Source of the DNA: Mesocentrotus franciscanus
Taxonomy: Eukaryota; Echinodermata; Echinoidea; Camarodonta; Strongylocentrotidae
Assembly (NCBI GenBank): GCA_037976565.1
Contig: CP137674.1
Location: forward strand, 35,677,256 to 35,741,255
Direction: 5' to 3'
DNA: 64,000 nt
Shown: piece by piece, positions 33,729-45,895 of the stretch
How the letters are laid out: each line of letters opens with the position of its first letter
How positions within the stretch are numbered: the first letter of the stretch is position 1
Made by a program: the position numbers and the translations under genes
Notes under the pieces: generated by a model
Database searches by the model: none
The model's input: the letters and a program-made list of their open reading frames with translations, nothing else
What the model was told of the DNA's origin: nothing

Positions 33729-33854
33729 ATTCAGACGTTTGAATGCCGGAGTTTAATTCCTATAAGCACAATGAGTTTCTGTTTGCAACCGATCTTCGAG
33801 ACGTAGAACCTGCTTTAAGAGAGGAATGTTTCAACGAACACGCAGTGCTCTACG

Positions 33855-33885
33855 TCATATAATGTGTTTCCTTTTAAAATAGATT
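33855..33885 (-). promoter_or_regulatory. Possible TATA-like element
   Basis: On the minus strand CTATTTTAAAAGGAAAC lies about 140-150 bp upstream of the start codon. It resembles a TATA box, but no initiator can be fixed and the surrounding DNA is AT-rich, so this is only a candidate. Confidence 0.25.
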
Positions 33886-34007
33886 CACTGATAAATCCTA
33901 TTTATCATTTTTTATTGACTAGGTTACGGCATTGCTTCTGTACCAAGAATCATAGGACTAGCACGGGTGGGGCAAGGGGTCCATGGCCTTCCCATACTCA
34001 TCCACTA

Positions 34008-34140
34008 TACAAGAAGAAGAAGAAGCAGAAGAAGAAGAAGAAGAAGAAGAAGAAGAAGAAGGAGGAGGAGGAGGAGAAGAAGAAGGAATAGGAGGAGGAG
34101 AAGAAGAAAAGAACACAATAATAATAAGAAGAAGAAGATT
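34008..34140. repeat. GAA/GAG trinucleotide microsatellite
   Basis: AAGAAG and GGAGGA units run for about 120 bp, upstream of the secreted-protein gene. The Lys/Arg- and Ser-rich ORFs on both strands are artefacts of the repeat. Confidence 0.95.
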
Positions 34141-34952
34141 GATGGCACGCACCCCCACCCCTTCCTGTAGCTACACCATTGGCATTGGTTATTTAGATCA
34201 AATTAAAATTTGTGGAAAAAAATAGGAAAGGACAGAGACCACTGGAACGTAATCGAATATAATGCGATCGTCGTTGTTAAGTGCTTGTCTACATACTTAT
34301 CTCATGTCAAAATCTTTCAGTTAATTTCAAAACTTTTGTCATTGTGATTCATTATGATGTAGAAGGTTTTGCCTTATGTAATTTTCTTTTGACCAAATTT
34401 GTTGATATATACTTTTACGCACCTTGAGCATTACTTGGGATGGATTTTTTCTGATGGATTTTCATTTATTTGCCCTGAAATGAGACTATGAAGAAACATG
34501 ATCAAATATCGCTCTCTACTCCAGGTTTTAGCTGATGAATGTAGGTCTCCCTAAAATTCAAGTGGGACCCATTCCAGCTGTCTATAATGCATCGCCTGAA
34601 GCGCCGATGATCCTCCTTTCTCGCATATCAAAATCATTGATCTAGTATATAATAATGATTTTAAATGATTATTTTTCAACCATGTCATCAACTTTGATAC
34701 GATCAGAAGGGGCTTCCCCTGATTTTCTGGACCCATTTAAAAGTGGCCTTTTAATAATATGTCCTTAGATGCTGCTTATAAGTATCGGCTTGCATGGTGA
34801 TGTATATATGTCCTTGTCATCGATTTCGATTTTCGAGAGTACCTAACAGCTCCGACAATAGGTATCACGAGCGCAATCTCTTGTTTAAAACATAACTTCC
34901 AAATGCATACCAGCACTATTTCCTAACATCACTCCCCCTCCCCCTTTTTCTA

Positions 34953-34986
<34 letters not shown>

Positions 34987-35690
34987 GCCATCCTTTTCTT
35001 CTTTCCCTCAATCTTCAACATACTTTACCTATTTTCTCTTCACTCTTAATGCCGATACTCCTGCGAAAAGGTGCCCCTTCTACTGATCGAACGCCCCTAC
35101 TGCAATAGAATAAGTGCTCCCCTCTTTTGTTTTAATGTGCCCTTGTTTTTATACCCCATTCATGACAAACATAATTTTCTTCAATATATTTCCAGTATCA
35201 AATTTCCATAGTTAGCTTTAAAAATGTATCTTCTCTCTTTTTCTCTCTCTCTATCTCTCTCTCACTCTTGTTTTCAATAATTTTGCTCGTTCCATCGTAC
35301 ATTAAATTTTCATTCATACACATCTATTTTACAGCGTCCAAATGTGTGTTTCTACACCCAAATTATTTCATCATCGTTCAGTATGAAGGGGCAAAATGAG
35401 CCTCATTCAAATTGATGTGTGATGGCTTGGGTGCGGGTTTTTGCTCCAGTTAAAAATATAATCATTAGTAATGTATTCATTTTCAGAGAGGAAAAAATAA
35501 CACGTGAATGAAAATTGGCGTGTGTCATTTGTAATGGACTTTCATCTATGCCTTTTCATTTATGCTTATACAATTATCTGTTTCTCTAAAGATATATACT
35601 AAGGTAAATACTTGTTTTCCTCCTACATCTCCTCAATTCTCTTTCTTTCTTTAATTCTTTCATATTCTTATCTTTTAAAAAAGAGGTCAA
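34141..35690. other. Intergenic sequence with microsatellites
   Basis: TC and CA repeats at 34,952-34,986 and a TC tract near 35,230-35,265. GTGCCCCTT-like motifs near 35,070-35,150 recall the minisatellite at 41.1-41.9 kb. No gene seen. Confidence 0.4.
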
Positions 35691-35694
35691 GTCT

Positions 35695-35815
35695 TTGCAT
35701 TGTCAGTGTCGTGGATATTTGGAACATTCGGTACCCTCGGCCAGAAGTTCGGAAGCGCTTAGTGATTGTACTAAGCGCTATATAAAAACTGATTATTATT
35801 ACTATTATTATTAAT
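35695..35815 (+). repeat. SINE 3' fragment
   Basis: TTCGGTACCCTCGGCCAGAA, then AAGCGCTTAGTG and ACTAAGCGCTATATAAAAAC with an ATT tail: the 3' end typical of the SINE family seen at 32.8 kb. The head is missing. AAGCGCTTAG and CTAAGCGCT form a short hairpin. Confidence 0.55.
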
Positions 35816-35989
35816 GTACAATACACTTTGAATTTTAAAAGCCACATATTTTGTTTGAAGTTTTGAAAGTAAGGTATCTGGTCAAAATAATGTTTTTAGT
35901 TGTATACTTGTCCGAACGCACACGCGTTTCTGTTGAGAATCAAGGACTCATATGTATATTACTTCATATTCAGAAACACATATGTTTTT

Positions 35990-36100
35990 TAGGAATGTAA
36001 GGACAGGTGTGAAATTTTCAGTTTAACCGAGGACCTATCCCTTCCCCTTAGGGCTTCAAATCACCCAAAAGCATTGGTTAAGAAACTGAGGACGTAAACT
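35990..36100. repeat. Dispersed repeat, copy 1
   Basis: GAATGTAAGGACAGGTGTGA, CCGAGGA-CTATCCCT-CCCCTTAGGG and ACTGAGGACGTA recur in the same order at 39,567-39,680. A CA microsatellite follows both copies. Confidence 0.75.
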
Positions 36101-37000
36101 AACTGAACTTCCGAAGTACGATAACTATGTGTGGATCCTTAAGATAAAATATTGTAATATTATGTGATAACCTTTGACTATATTCTTACAAATATACATC
36201 ATGAATAAATTTAAACACACCCAAACACACACACACACACGCACTCACACACACACAAAAGGGATTTTACAAAACACGCTTTTTTCAGGGGGTAGCATTT
36301 GACATCGCAGTGTTTCTAATTTCAATTATGGCACAATTAGAAGAATATTTATTAGAAATAGCTTTTGGTTCGCTCAAATTCAAGATGGTTTCAAAGCTTC
36401 TGACAATACGATATCGTTGCAATGCTATGACATTATATTCATTTAAAGTTTTGGTGAAATATCCCTTTAACATTGTGAACGAATCAATTTCCCGATATAT
36501 TTCTTTGAAGAGCAACTTTTTAAAACAGGAAATGCAGCATCTGGCAAACTTCCGCTGACATGCCATTATTTTATCCGAAGATAGTGTTACAGGTGAGGAT
36601 TAATTTCCTTCATTTTGTCGTTTTCACTTTTGAAACTGGATTGCACGAAAGGTTAATAAAATGATAAAACGTAGGCCTACATAACTCATATTATTGGTTT
36701 GCATTGAATTATCAAACAAAATGTCAAATTAGCTTAATCATTAACTTCCAATATCGTAAATTTCCCCAGCCTTCATGGACCCTAAATGCCAATTAATTTC
36801 CTGATAATAATTATACATTTGCCTACCAATTTCGACACAAACACAAAATATTATTGGGAGCACTACTCGTATGATTAATAAAACTAAATAACTGTACGAT
36901 GCTTATTCACAGTTCAGCCCTCACATTTATGTTGCTTTGTTACCATAAGAGAAGAAAATAAAAAGAAGAAGAAGAAGGGGAAAAAATAATTAATTAATAC
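36101..37000. other. Intergenic or intron sequence, no gene recognised
   Basis: CA repeat at about 36,220-36,258. Two overlapping ORFs on opposite strands at 36,285-36,566 have no recognisable motif, and AAATATCCCTTTAA at about 36,460 hints at a repeat; not called as a gene. Confidence 0.35.
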
Positions 37001-37207
37001 AAATTGCAATTATAAATAAAACATATTGTAATTAAATACCAAATTACATAAAATACTTGACATCGAGAAAGTTATAGGTGACAAATGTCAGATAACATGT
37101 TAAAAGATGTCGTAAAAAGTATTATTAATGCATATACAATTAAAAAAATTATTACATTCCCGCTATCAATTAATTTTTTTTTTGCACGACAACAAAGTAA
37201 GAGGTCA
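37001..37207. repeat. Direct repeat left of a LINE relic
   Basis: Starts ATACAAATTGCAATTATAAA and ends GTAAGAGGTCAAG. The homologous copy is at 38,459-38,663 in the same orientation, with many small differences. The LINE relic lies between them. Confidence 0.85.
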
Positions 37208-37499
37208 AGTAGAAAGAAGAAGAAAGAGTGATTGAGACAGAGAGAGAGAATAAGTGGGAGAAATACAAATAGGGATGGAGAAAGAGTACAGTATGGTAAA
37301 CGTATAAACATAGAAAAAAAGCAGTGACTTGATAGCAACACCATAAACATTTGAAACAGGTCAGAGTATGATAGATGATTATTACAAGCTTTTATTTGCA
37401 AACGTGTGGGTTTATGAAGGGCACTATTTTGGAATCTCTTAGTTCTGCAATTAAATTCTTAATATTTTCCTTAATTTAATTTGTTAGTTTTCTTTGGAG

Positions 37500-38400
37500 A
37501 TAACCACGATTGACACAACATAATTATTTTCAAATTAAACAGCAAAATCTTTAGTCAGTTTTTCTCTACGAGTCAATTCTAGTCATGCTAATGCATTGTC
37601 ATGTTTGATCCTAAAATTAGTCTACATGCTCTGTTTTGTATACTTTCTATATCATCAATCTGTCTGATAGTCAAACTTGCAGAAAAAGAGGTACATAGTA
37701 CTCCAAAATTGTTTTTTTTTTCATATTCAATATATACGGTTAACATATCACAAACAGGCAGGTTGTAAGTTTGTAATCTACTTAGTATGATAATTTGTTA
37801 TTACTCTTATTTATAATTTCAGTTACATGCGTATTCCACTTAGGGTCACTTTGAATTGTGATACCAAGAATCTTAACCGTATTTACCAAAGGTAAAGGTG
37901 CATTATCAATATAAAACAAAGGTGGTTGTATAGGTTGTTTAGAATTTGAAAATGACATCGAGGATGAAGTTCATGATTCGAGCAGTTCAAAGTGGCCTTG
38001 TAATTGGGATGTTTGTATACTTGTTCTACATTCTACTAGTGTCAAATCATCTACGTATTTAAAATATGATATAGAAAAATATTTACAAGCATCGTTAATC
38101 ATTACAAGAAACAAAATAGGCCCAAGCTTAGTGCCTTCAGGTACACCTACACCATTGTGTTAAGATTGAGATAAATGTCCTTTATACTTCAGCTTGCTGA
38201 CGATTAATAAGAAAGTCAATTACTAATGAAATTACGCAAGGTCGGACACGGAAATCGAACAACTTAGTGACAAGTACATTGTGGTTTTTCGATCAAATGC
38301 TTTCGATAAATAAGTCAAAAGTATTGCGGATATTGAGTGAGATTTGTCGTTGTCACTATATAATGCATGTAATAATCCAATGAAATAATGACATGCAGAA
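37500..38400 (-). pseudogene. LINE reverse transcriptase relic (KYVDD type)
   Basis: Minus strand, upstream to downstream: HNVLVTKLFDFRVRP and IDFLINRQQ (about 38,290-38,200), GVPEGTKLGPILFLVMINDA (38,145 on), KYVDDLTLVE around 38,060, TVKILGITIQSDPKWNTHVT near 37,870 and IESIQNRACRLILG near 37,620. These are consecutive blocks of a jockey/CR1-superfamily reverse transcriptase, here with a VDD variant of the catalytic site. Stops and frameshifts separate them. No endonuclease remains. It is bracketed by 200-bp direct repeats. Confidence 0.85.
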
Positions 38401-38458
38401 GAGTTTCATCTATTAACTGAATTATACATGTTTTACAAAGATTTCAATACACTATAGA

Positions 38459-38663
38459 TACAAATTGCAGTTGTGAATAAAACATATTGTATTAAATACC
38501 AAATTACATAAAATACTTGACATTGAAAATATTATAGGCAATAAATGTCAGATAACGTGTTAAATGATGTCGTAATAAGTATTATTAATGCATACACCAT
38601 TTAAAAATTATTGCATTCCCGCTATCAATATTTTTTTTTCCACGAAAACAATGTAAGAGGTCA
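38459..38663. repeat. Direct repeat right of a LINE relic
   Basis: Partner of 37,001-37,207. It is followed at once by three GTTGTTA heptamers (38,665-38,687) and then by the intron sequence shared with 26.0 kb. Confidence 0.85.
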
Positions 38664-38891
38664 AGGTTGTTAGTTGTTAGTTGTTAGTATTTCCAGGATT
38701 CTAAACTAATTTCACCAAAACCTCGTATTCAGCTTTAGCAAGTAGCGCTTTTAGTTTTTGTTTGTTTTAGTTTGTTTTTTAAGTTGTTGTTTTTTAGGGG
38801 AGGGGAGGAGGGTGGGGCGAAGCAAAAACAAAATCTTGAGACACAAGTCATGTAAAAAAAATGAATCTTCTAGAACCGCTCCTGCCTTTAC

Positions 38892-39191
38892 CGTGGTAGA
38901 TACCGATTCTATCTGAGCCCCCACATGATTCAAGGCGATCTCCAGAACAAACATCATCACATTCCCGATCCGGAGCGTTTCCATGTTTCGCAAGGTTTTC
39001 ATCTTGTCTTCCGCAGAAGCACTCGTGCTTGAATGCTACACCTGCGTAGAAGGATCCGGTCTCTTCGCATGCTTTGATGCACAGGTCAATCGTGAGATAT
39101 TCATAGTAATTATAACCATTGGAAAGCACACGATCTCTGCCGGGCCAGAAATTAAAGTTATAATCACTGAAACATCCAAGATAACCTGGTT
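38892..39191 (-). CDS. WSC-domain exon of a paralogous gene
   Basis: AATTCAG acceptor, 300 nt, phase 1-1, GTAAAG donor: the same length, phase and splice context as 26,274-26,573. EPGYLGCFSDYNFNFWPGRD, LTIDLCIKAC, ECFCGRQDEN and VCSGDRLESCGG show an intact eight-cysteine WSC domain, about two thirds identical by eye to the other. Homology continues into the downstream intron (38,690-38,760 against 26,010-26,075). It lies upstream of the signal-peptide exon at 33.7 kb, so it belongs to a separate, partly duplicated gene. I find no matching SRCR or Sushi exon, so it may be an isolated pseudo-exon. Confidence 0.82.
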
Positions 39192-39265
39192 CTGAATTAA
39201 AGAAAAATAAGATGTTAAAAAAGATGACTGAGGAAAGAAACTTCCCAAGGGCGCTTTGAAGGTAT

Positions 39266-39568
39266 ATGATGCTCCTTGATCTGCAAAAAGCTTTTGATAC
39301 AGTTAATCATTGCGTCTTATTGAAAAAGTTACAAATAATGGGTTTTAACAAGGAAAGTTTAGAGTGGTTCAGATCCTATTTGTCTAATCGACACCAAATA
39401 TTGGCAATTTATGATATTTGTTCCAAACTAATGCCTATAACATGCGGTGTTCCTCAGGGAAGCATTTTAGGCACAATTATATTTACAAGTATATCAATAG
39501 TATGTGTATATGTATACAAGACTAAACTATTATTGTACGCAGATGAAAACGTACTACTGTGTTTTTAG
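39266..39568 (+). pseudogene. LINE reverse transcriptase fragment
   Basis: LDLQKAFDTVNHCVLLKKLQ, WFRSYLSNRHQ, CGVPQGSILG and LLYADENVLL are successive palm-domain motifs. The usual YADD reads YADE, a changed catalytic aspartate. The part between PQGSILG and YAD is mutated, and a stop at 39,566 coincides with the start of the dispersed repeat. Family type: jockey/CR1 superfamily. Confidence 0.85.
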
Positions 39569-39690
39569 AAATGTAAGGACAGGTGTGATTTTTGTTGGTA
39601 TAGCCGAGGATCTATCCCTACCCCTTAGGGTATGAAATTAAAAACATTTGCAATGGTTCAGAAACAGAGGACGTACTTGGGTCTGATTTG
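39567..39690. repeat. Dispersed repeat, copy 2
   Basis: Homologue of 35,990-36,100. It interrupts the LINE fragment directly after YADENVLLCF. Confidence 0.75.
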
Positions 39691-40539
39691 TGTCCTCTAA
39701 GTGAATGTAAAGTTCTTATGTGTGCCCTCGGTTTGGTACCGTAGACGAGAGCATACATACACACGCAGGCACACCCCACACGCAAACGCCCACACACAAC
39801 ATTAGTATGCGAGTTACTTAAGAGCTTCATGACTCGTGTTCCATTCCCCTGTTTATTCCTTAATTTTGATTATTGGAATTGCCAATGAAAAATTTTTCAG
39901 TCAATTTCAAATAATACATTTTTAGAGTGCCAGTATCTCCTCTTAATAATTCAACATCTTTTCATTAATTTTTTCTACACCGATGTTCATCAGTGTGAAT
40001 CATGCAAAATGTCTATATCATTTCTTTCCCATTCTAACAGAATTCCGCTAGTCATCAAAGGTTTCTGCACATTCCTTTGTTTGTTAACACCTGTTCAGTC
40101 TTTATACAGAGATTGAATGAAATTGAAGAGATTCAACTTTCAACCAATTCTCAGAGGAGCCGAATTCTAACTTACCCTCTAATCTACATAATGCACAATC
40201 CATCGACTGTTTTAAAAACATGCATAAGAAAATCTATTTCTGTAAATTATGAATATTATTATCGTAGTTTCTGCTCTTCCTGCTTTAAGTTAAGTTTGGT
40301 ATTTCATGATATAAGGTTATTTTGTAGTGTGACAGAATTTGATTTTAAATAAATTACCTGATTATTTGATTCCATTATTGTGTTTTTATATATTTAAATA
40401 ACAAAAATCATGTAATTTCCACTTGGTTTCTACTCAAGATTGTGGTCGCTAAATATTGTTATTATGACTTCATGAGTATTCTAACAATTCTGACTATATA
40501 TGTATGATTAATTTATTTTGATATTTTAGTGTAAGCTTT

Positions 40540-40625
40540 TAATATGCAGGACCAGGATGTAAACCAGTCCTCTCTGATCTTGTTATCCTGATAAAATATG
40601 TTCAAATAAATAAATAAATAAATTC
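40540..40625 (+). repeat. LINE-like 3' end with AAAT tail
   Basis: GACCAGGATGTAAACCAGTC, TCTGATCTTGTTATCCTGAT and then four AAATAAAT units. Probably the 3' terminus of the LINE whose reverse transcriptase fragment is at 39,266. The stretch 39,700-40,540 between them shows no readable domain. Confidence 0.5.
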
Positions 40626-40984
40626 ACGACAACCTAATACTATCCACTTCTGAAAGCCTATAATTCAACAAAAGTTCTTGTAGTGACAAAGAAATACTAC
40701 CCAAAAGACAGGACGAAATCGTTGGAGATCAAAATGGACTGATATTTGAAGTTTGCTGCTGTTTTGTTGTAGTTAATTTACTATAAAAAAATGCCAAGAA
40801 ACAGACAATAATTACACGACATTTAAGTATACGTGAAGGCAGCAACATGCTAAAAAATAAGATGTAGGTCCTACAATTTAATGATCATACATAAACTGAA
40901 ATGTGTTTCATAGGTGCGAGGCGTGGGGCACTCATAATCATAACTACCAACATCTTCGTCATCTTCATGATCATTTCACCATCA

Positions 40985-41075
40985 TCATTATCACCATGCC
41001 CACCACCACCACCACCACCGCCACCACCATCAATATCTTTCATCACCACCACCACCTCCATCATCATCATCATCA
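40985..41075. repeat. CAC/CAT trinucleotide microsatellite
   Basis: Runs of CAC, CCA and CAT. Similar runs at 46,863-46,940 flank the far side of the plus-strand LINE. Confidence 0.9.
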
Positions 41076-41078
41076 TCC

Positions 41079-41930
41079 AGTGGCGGTGGAGCCGGCAAGC
41101 AGGGGATGGGTGGGCACAGTGCCCCCACCTTTTAAAGTATATCTACAGTGCCCCTTTTTACATAGGAAAGGTGCCCCTTTTACTTCAGATAAGTGCCCCT
41201 TTTTATTTTGTAGAAGTTCCCGTTCTACATTATTATAAGTGCCTCTTACCACCTCTGATAAGTGCCCCCGTCACCTATGTTAATTGCTCCTTTACTTCTT
41301 TTGTAATAAGTGCCTCAACCCCTTCTGATAAGGGCCCCTTCTCATCTTTGATAAGTGCTCCCTTTTCACTTTGACACATGCCCCCTTTTTCTTTCTAATA
41401 AGTGCCATTTTTACTTCTGATAAATGTCCCTTTTCTTTTTCAATAAGAGTCACTTCCCTTTCTCATAAATGCCCCTTCTCACACCTCTAATAAATGCCTC
41501 TATTAAAATCTCATTGGTGCCCTTTTCCATTCTCACAAATGTCCCTATTCATTTCAGATGAGTGCACCTTTCAGGTACAAGAAATGCCCCTTTTCAAATC
41601 TGAGATGTGTCCCTTATATTTCGACAAATGCCGCATTTCCTTTGTATCCCCTCTTTTCATTCTTATTAATACCCCTTTTTATCCTCGGTGAGTGACCTTA
41701 TTCAAATTTGAGAGGTTCTCCCTTATCCTTTCTAATTAGTGCCATTTTAATTGCCCCTTTCCTTTGTAATAAATGCCCCTTTCCGTTCTCATAAGTGCCT
41801 TTTTTCATCTCTGGTGAGTGCCCCTTATTTGTTGCGAGTACTGCCCCATTTTTTACTTTGACATGCGCTCCTTTTCTTTTCTAATAAATGTCCTTTTACC
41901 TTTGGATATGTGCCCCCCTTTTTCTTTCAC
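41079..41930. repeat. Degenerate GTGCCCC minisatellite
   Basis: CAGTGGCGGTGGAGCC and GGGTGGGCACAGTGCCCCCA open the region in the style of a hAT-type terminal repeat. More than twenty units of about 25-35 bp then follow, each with (A/T)AAGTGCCCCTTTT-like sequence. A translation of the plus strand looks repetitive for that reason only. Two further units sit at 46,770-46,830. Confidence 0.8.
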
Positions 41931-42079
41931 CATTTATACTATGCTCCTAATTTAAAGCGGCTGAGAGCTTATTTTTATTTTCACCCAAAGGTCGCACGCT
42001 ATGCTCGCTCGCAATTTAAAGTTGATGTTATTATGTTTCTTATTATTAAAGGATCTTTTCAGTCTTTCATGATAAGATT

Positions 42080-42454
42080 GTGCTTAAAACACCATCACGG
42101 GTTGGAAAACCACGTTCTTCATTTACTCCAGCTAATGCTCCTTCATATGATTCTACTCCTTCAACTCGCAAGATGCAGAATAGAGCATCGTCCCAAGCCA
42201 GAAATCCACACCAGTCCGCGAATAGGCCTAGACCGATACTAGTCAAGCTATGTTCTTATCGCCATAAACGGATCATAATGAGTAAGAAGTCACAACTCAA
42301 AGAGTCAGGATTTATGATAGTGGATGCTCGCAGATCGAAGCAAGTTGAGAATGCATGGTCAATTGATGGGAAAGTGTTTGCAGCAGTCAAGACAACAGGA
42401 AGCAAGCCACTGAAGAAATTGATAAGCTCACTTGATCAACTGAACTCTCTCTGA
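42080..42454 (+). pseudogene. LINE ORF1 C-terminal region
   Basis: The Ser/Pro-rich first half precedes NRPRPILVKLCSYRHKRIIM, SQLKESGFMIVDARRSKQVE and NAWSIDGKVFA: the RNA-binding ORF1 domain common to many invertebrate LINEs (KxLKxxGIxIxEDLT, AWSxDGKI). It ends SLDQLNSL and a stop at 42,454, about 320 bp before ORF2. The N-terminal portion has decayed. Confidence 0.65.
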
Positions 42455-42775
42455 ATTTTGCACAGTCGACTTTAAAACAATCCAAGATTGTACCATGAGG
42501 AGATGAAGATATTTCTCTGGTATATATATATATTACGCACCTTGGATCAATTTATTGCATGCACCATGATGTGAAGATGCTTTTCCTGGTATAATACTCG
42601 AATTTTACCTTGGAACTTTTTGAAACTTTTTAATATACATACAAACTATTTACAGTTGTTGTGTGTTTTTGTGTGTGACTGTGAATGATTGTTATTGCTT
42701 GTGTGTGATTTTGTTATTGTCATTATACTCTTTTGTCTTTTTTTTTTGTCTTTTTTTTTTGTCTTACATTGTGAA

Positions 42776-45700
42776 ATGGTTAATTATTGCAAACTATGTA
42801 AAACTCACTTCAATACATGTACTCATTTATCTACACATGCATCTTTCTGTACTCAGTGTAATGCTGAGATATTCCCATTTAACAACTCTATATCAGACAA
42901 TGAATTTCTCTGGAATCTATACAGTTACTTTGAACTGAATCAAAATATAGATATTGAAAGACTACAATGTATAACAGTAAACCCTTTTGAGATGAACAAT
43001 GATCTCGCTAATTCTGACAATATCTTAGCTGATACTACCTCTCACTCCGAATCTGATGACTACTTTCCAGAACGTAACTGTAAATACTTGTTCACAGATG
43101 AATTTAAATCAAAGTTTCAGAACTCAAACAACAGTTTTTCAATTTTAAATGAAAATGCTCGGAAGTCTCCCGAGAAATTTTGATGAGTTACAGTTGTTAT
43201 TGAAAAGTGTTAATCATGCATTTACAGCTATAGGAATATCTGAAACCTGGTTCAGAGAAAATACCGTTTAATGACATGTTTGCATTGGATGGTTATTCTC
43301 TTGTCAATACTGACAGATCTGGAAAATATGGTGGTGGTGTTGCTATTCATATCAATAATTCTTTTGAATTTGCAATTCGATCAGAATTTTATAAAAGTAC
43401 ATCATTCTGCGAAACTGTATTTATTGAATTACCACAAGAAAAAAAGAAAGCGATTGTTATAGCTGTGTGTACCGTTCACTAATTACTCAAAGTTTCCAAC
43501 TCTGATATAATTGAATTTACTGAGACAATGAATCATTTTTTGCACAAGTTGTGTAATGAAAATAAAGAAATTTACTTACTCGGGGACTTTAATATAAATC
43601 TCCTAAATTATTCTAGTGATACCAAAACATATGATTTCTTAAATACAATGTATTCACACTCCATGTTTCCCCTGATCACAAAACCATCACGTATAACCCC
43701 AAATACAGCCACGCTTATCGATAATATATTTACTAATTGCTTACAAAACGACTTACAGAGTGGTCTGATTTATTCTGATATATCAGATCACTTTCCAGTA
43801 TGGTGTGTGAATAATAAACAGATTATTGAAAATGCGAGTGTCAACACCACCACCAATGTTAGACTTATTACCAATAAACAAATTTTACAATTTAAATACA
43901 AACTCCTGAATGTTGATTGGACTCCAGTTCAAAATACTATAGATGCAAACAAATCATATGACTTATTTAATCATATATTATCCAAGTTGTATAATGAATG
44001 TTTCCCTATTGTTCAGAGGTATAAATCTAAATTCAAGTGTAAAATACCATGGATTACAACCAGTATACTAGAATCAATTCATGTCAAACAGAAATTATAT
44101 CATAAATACTTGAAAAGATCTGTCAGTATGAAAAAAATATATCACATATAAAAACTCACTTACTGCTATTATAAGATCTTCTAAAAAGAAATATTTTTAT
44201 AATATGTTTCATAAGATAAAAGGTGACATGAAAAAAACCTGGAGTAAAATCATTGGATTATTGGGGAAAAGGCGTAAAAATATTCCTGAGAAAATGTATC
44301 ATGAAAATGTTCATCTGTCCTCACCTCATGTGATCTCAGATTCCTTTAACCATTATTTTGTCAATATTGCTGAAAAAATTTCCCAAGATATACCTACCTC
44401 TTCTCATATATTTCATGACTTCATGCCTGTTAATAATAGCTACTCTTCCTTATTCCTAAAACCAACATCTGTATATGATCAGCTTTGTATAATATTTAAT
44501 AAATCCCTATCACAAGGGATTATACCTGACAGACTCAAAGTTTCCAAGGTTATACCTGTGTATAAAAAGAAAGACCCTCAAAATCTGGAAAACTACAGAC
44601 CTATATCATTGTTACCATTTTTTTCCAAAATTCTAGAAAAAGTTGCTCGTAAAAGATTGTATTCACACCTTCATTTAAATGACATCCTCATTCCTGAACA
44701 ATTTGGTTTTCGTGAAAATTTTTCAACCTCTATGGGTGTATTAAATATCGCAAATTTTGTATCACAAAAAATTGACGAAGGCAATTACTGTATTGGATTA
44801 TTTATGGATCTGTCAAAAGCCTTTGACACCATTGACCACAGCATACTCATCCGTAAACTAAATGCATATGGTGTAAGAGGGCTAGCTTTAGATTGGTTTA
44901 AAAATTATCTGAATAACAGGTATCAGTATGTTGTGGTCAATGGTGTCCAATCACAACGTAAACTTATTAAATATGGAATTCCGCAAGGGTCTGTACTTGG
45001 GCCCCTCCTGTTCCTTGTTTACATAAATGATATCACAAAATCTTCCAAATTATTTCGCTATTCATTATTTGCCGATGACACATGCATCTTAACTTCTTAC
45101 AAGAATATCTATAATTTAATGTCTATTACTAATAAAGAAGTTAATAAATTAAATGATTGGTTCTGTTGCAACAAACTTTCATTGAATTTTGATAAAACAA
45201 AGTTTATGATTTTCAGAACAAGGAACAGGAGGGTCCCGAATGACATTAATGATTTTACTATTGGTGGTCATGATATATCACGTGTGGATAATGTTCAATT
45301 TTTAGGTATTACAGTCAATGAATTTCTCTCTTGGAAACCACATATTAGTAGTATTTGTTCAAAAGTATCAAGATGTATAGGAATCATATCAAGGCTCAAA
45401 TTTATATTACCACAAAACATACTCATCACTTTGTATCATAGCTTAATCTTGCCTCACCTTACATACTGTAATTCAGTGTGGGGCATACCTTAAAAGCCAT
45501 CTTTCTAGATTAATAATACTTCAGAAAAAGCAATTAGAATTATTTCGTCGTCCCCATATAACTGTCCGAGTATGCCATTATTTTCAAAAATGAATATTTT
45601 ACCAATATTTGAATTAATTTCTATGAACTCTCTCATATTTATGTATAAATACCAACTTGGGCTCTTACCAAAAATATTTGATAATATGTTCACCCTTAAT

Positions 45701-45895
45701 TCGTCTGTACATAAGTACAACACTCGTCAATGTAAATTATTTCATCAACCCAAGGTTTCCACTTCCATGGCCTCAATTTCATTTCGTGTAAAATATATCA
45801 AATTGTAGAAAGTACTCAGCAAAGCTCAAATCTTTCAAAATTCAAATTCTCTATAAAAAGATTGTATCTTACCAATATTAATGCATGCTAAGTAG
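42776..45895 (+). pseudogene. LINE ORF2: zinc motif, endonuclease, reverse transcriptase
   Basis: ATG at 42,776 starts a Cys/His segment (NYCKLCKTHFNTC, FCTQC). FDELQLLLKSVNHAFTAIGI, GKYGGGVAIHINNS, EIYLLGDFNINLL and LIYSDISDHFPVW follow, the last two with the catalytic GDFN and SDH of an APE-type endonuclease. YRPISLLPFFSKILE, FMDLSKAFDTIDH, GIPQGSVLGPLLF and FADDT (45,068-45,082) form the reverse transcriptase. Frameshifts near 43,181, 43,270, 43,480, 44,150 and 45,493 inactivate it. The C-terminal region is readable to about 45,890. Confidence 0.92.

Noticed and set aside
40901..41374. 157-residue ORF over the CAC and GTGCCCC repeats
   Set aside because: The translation mirrors the tandem repeat; no start context or domain.
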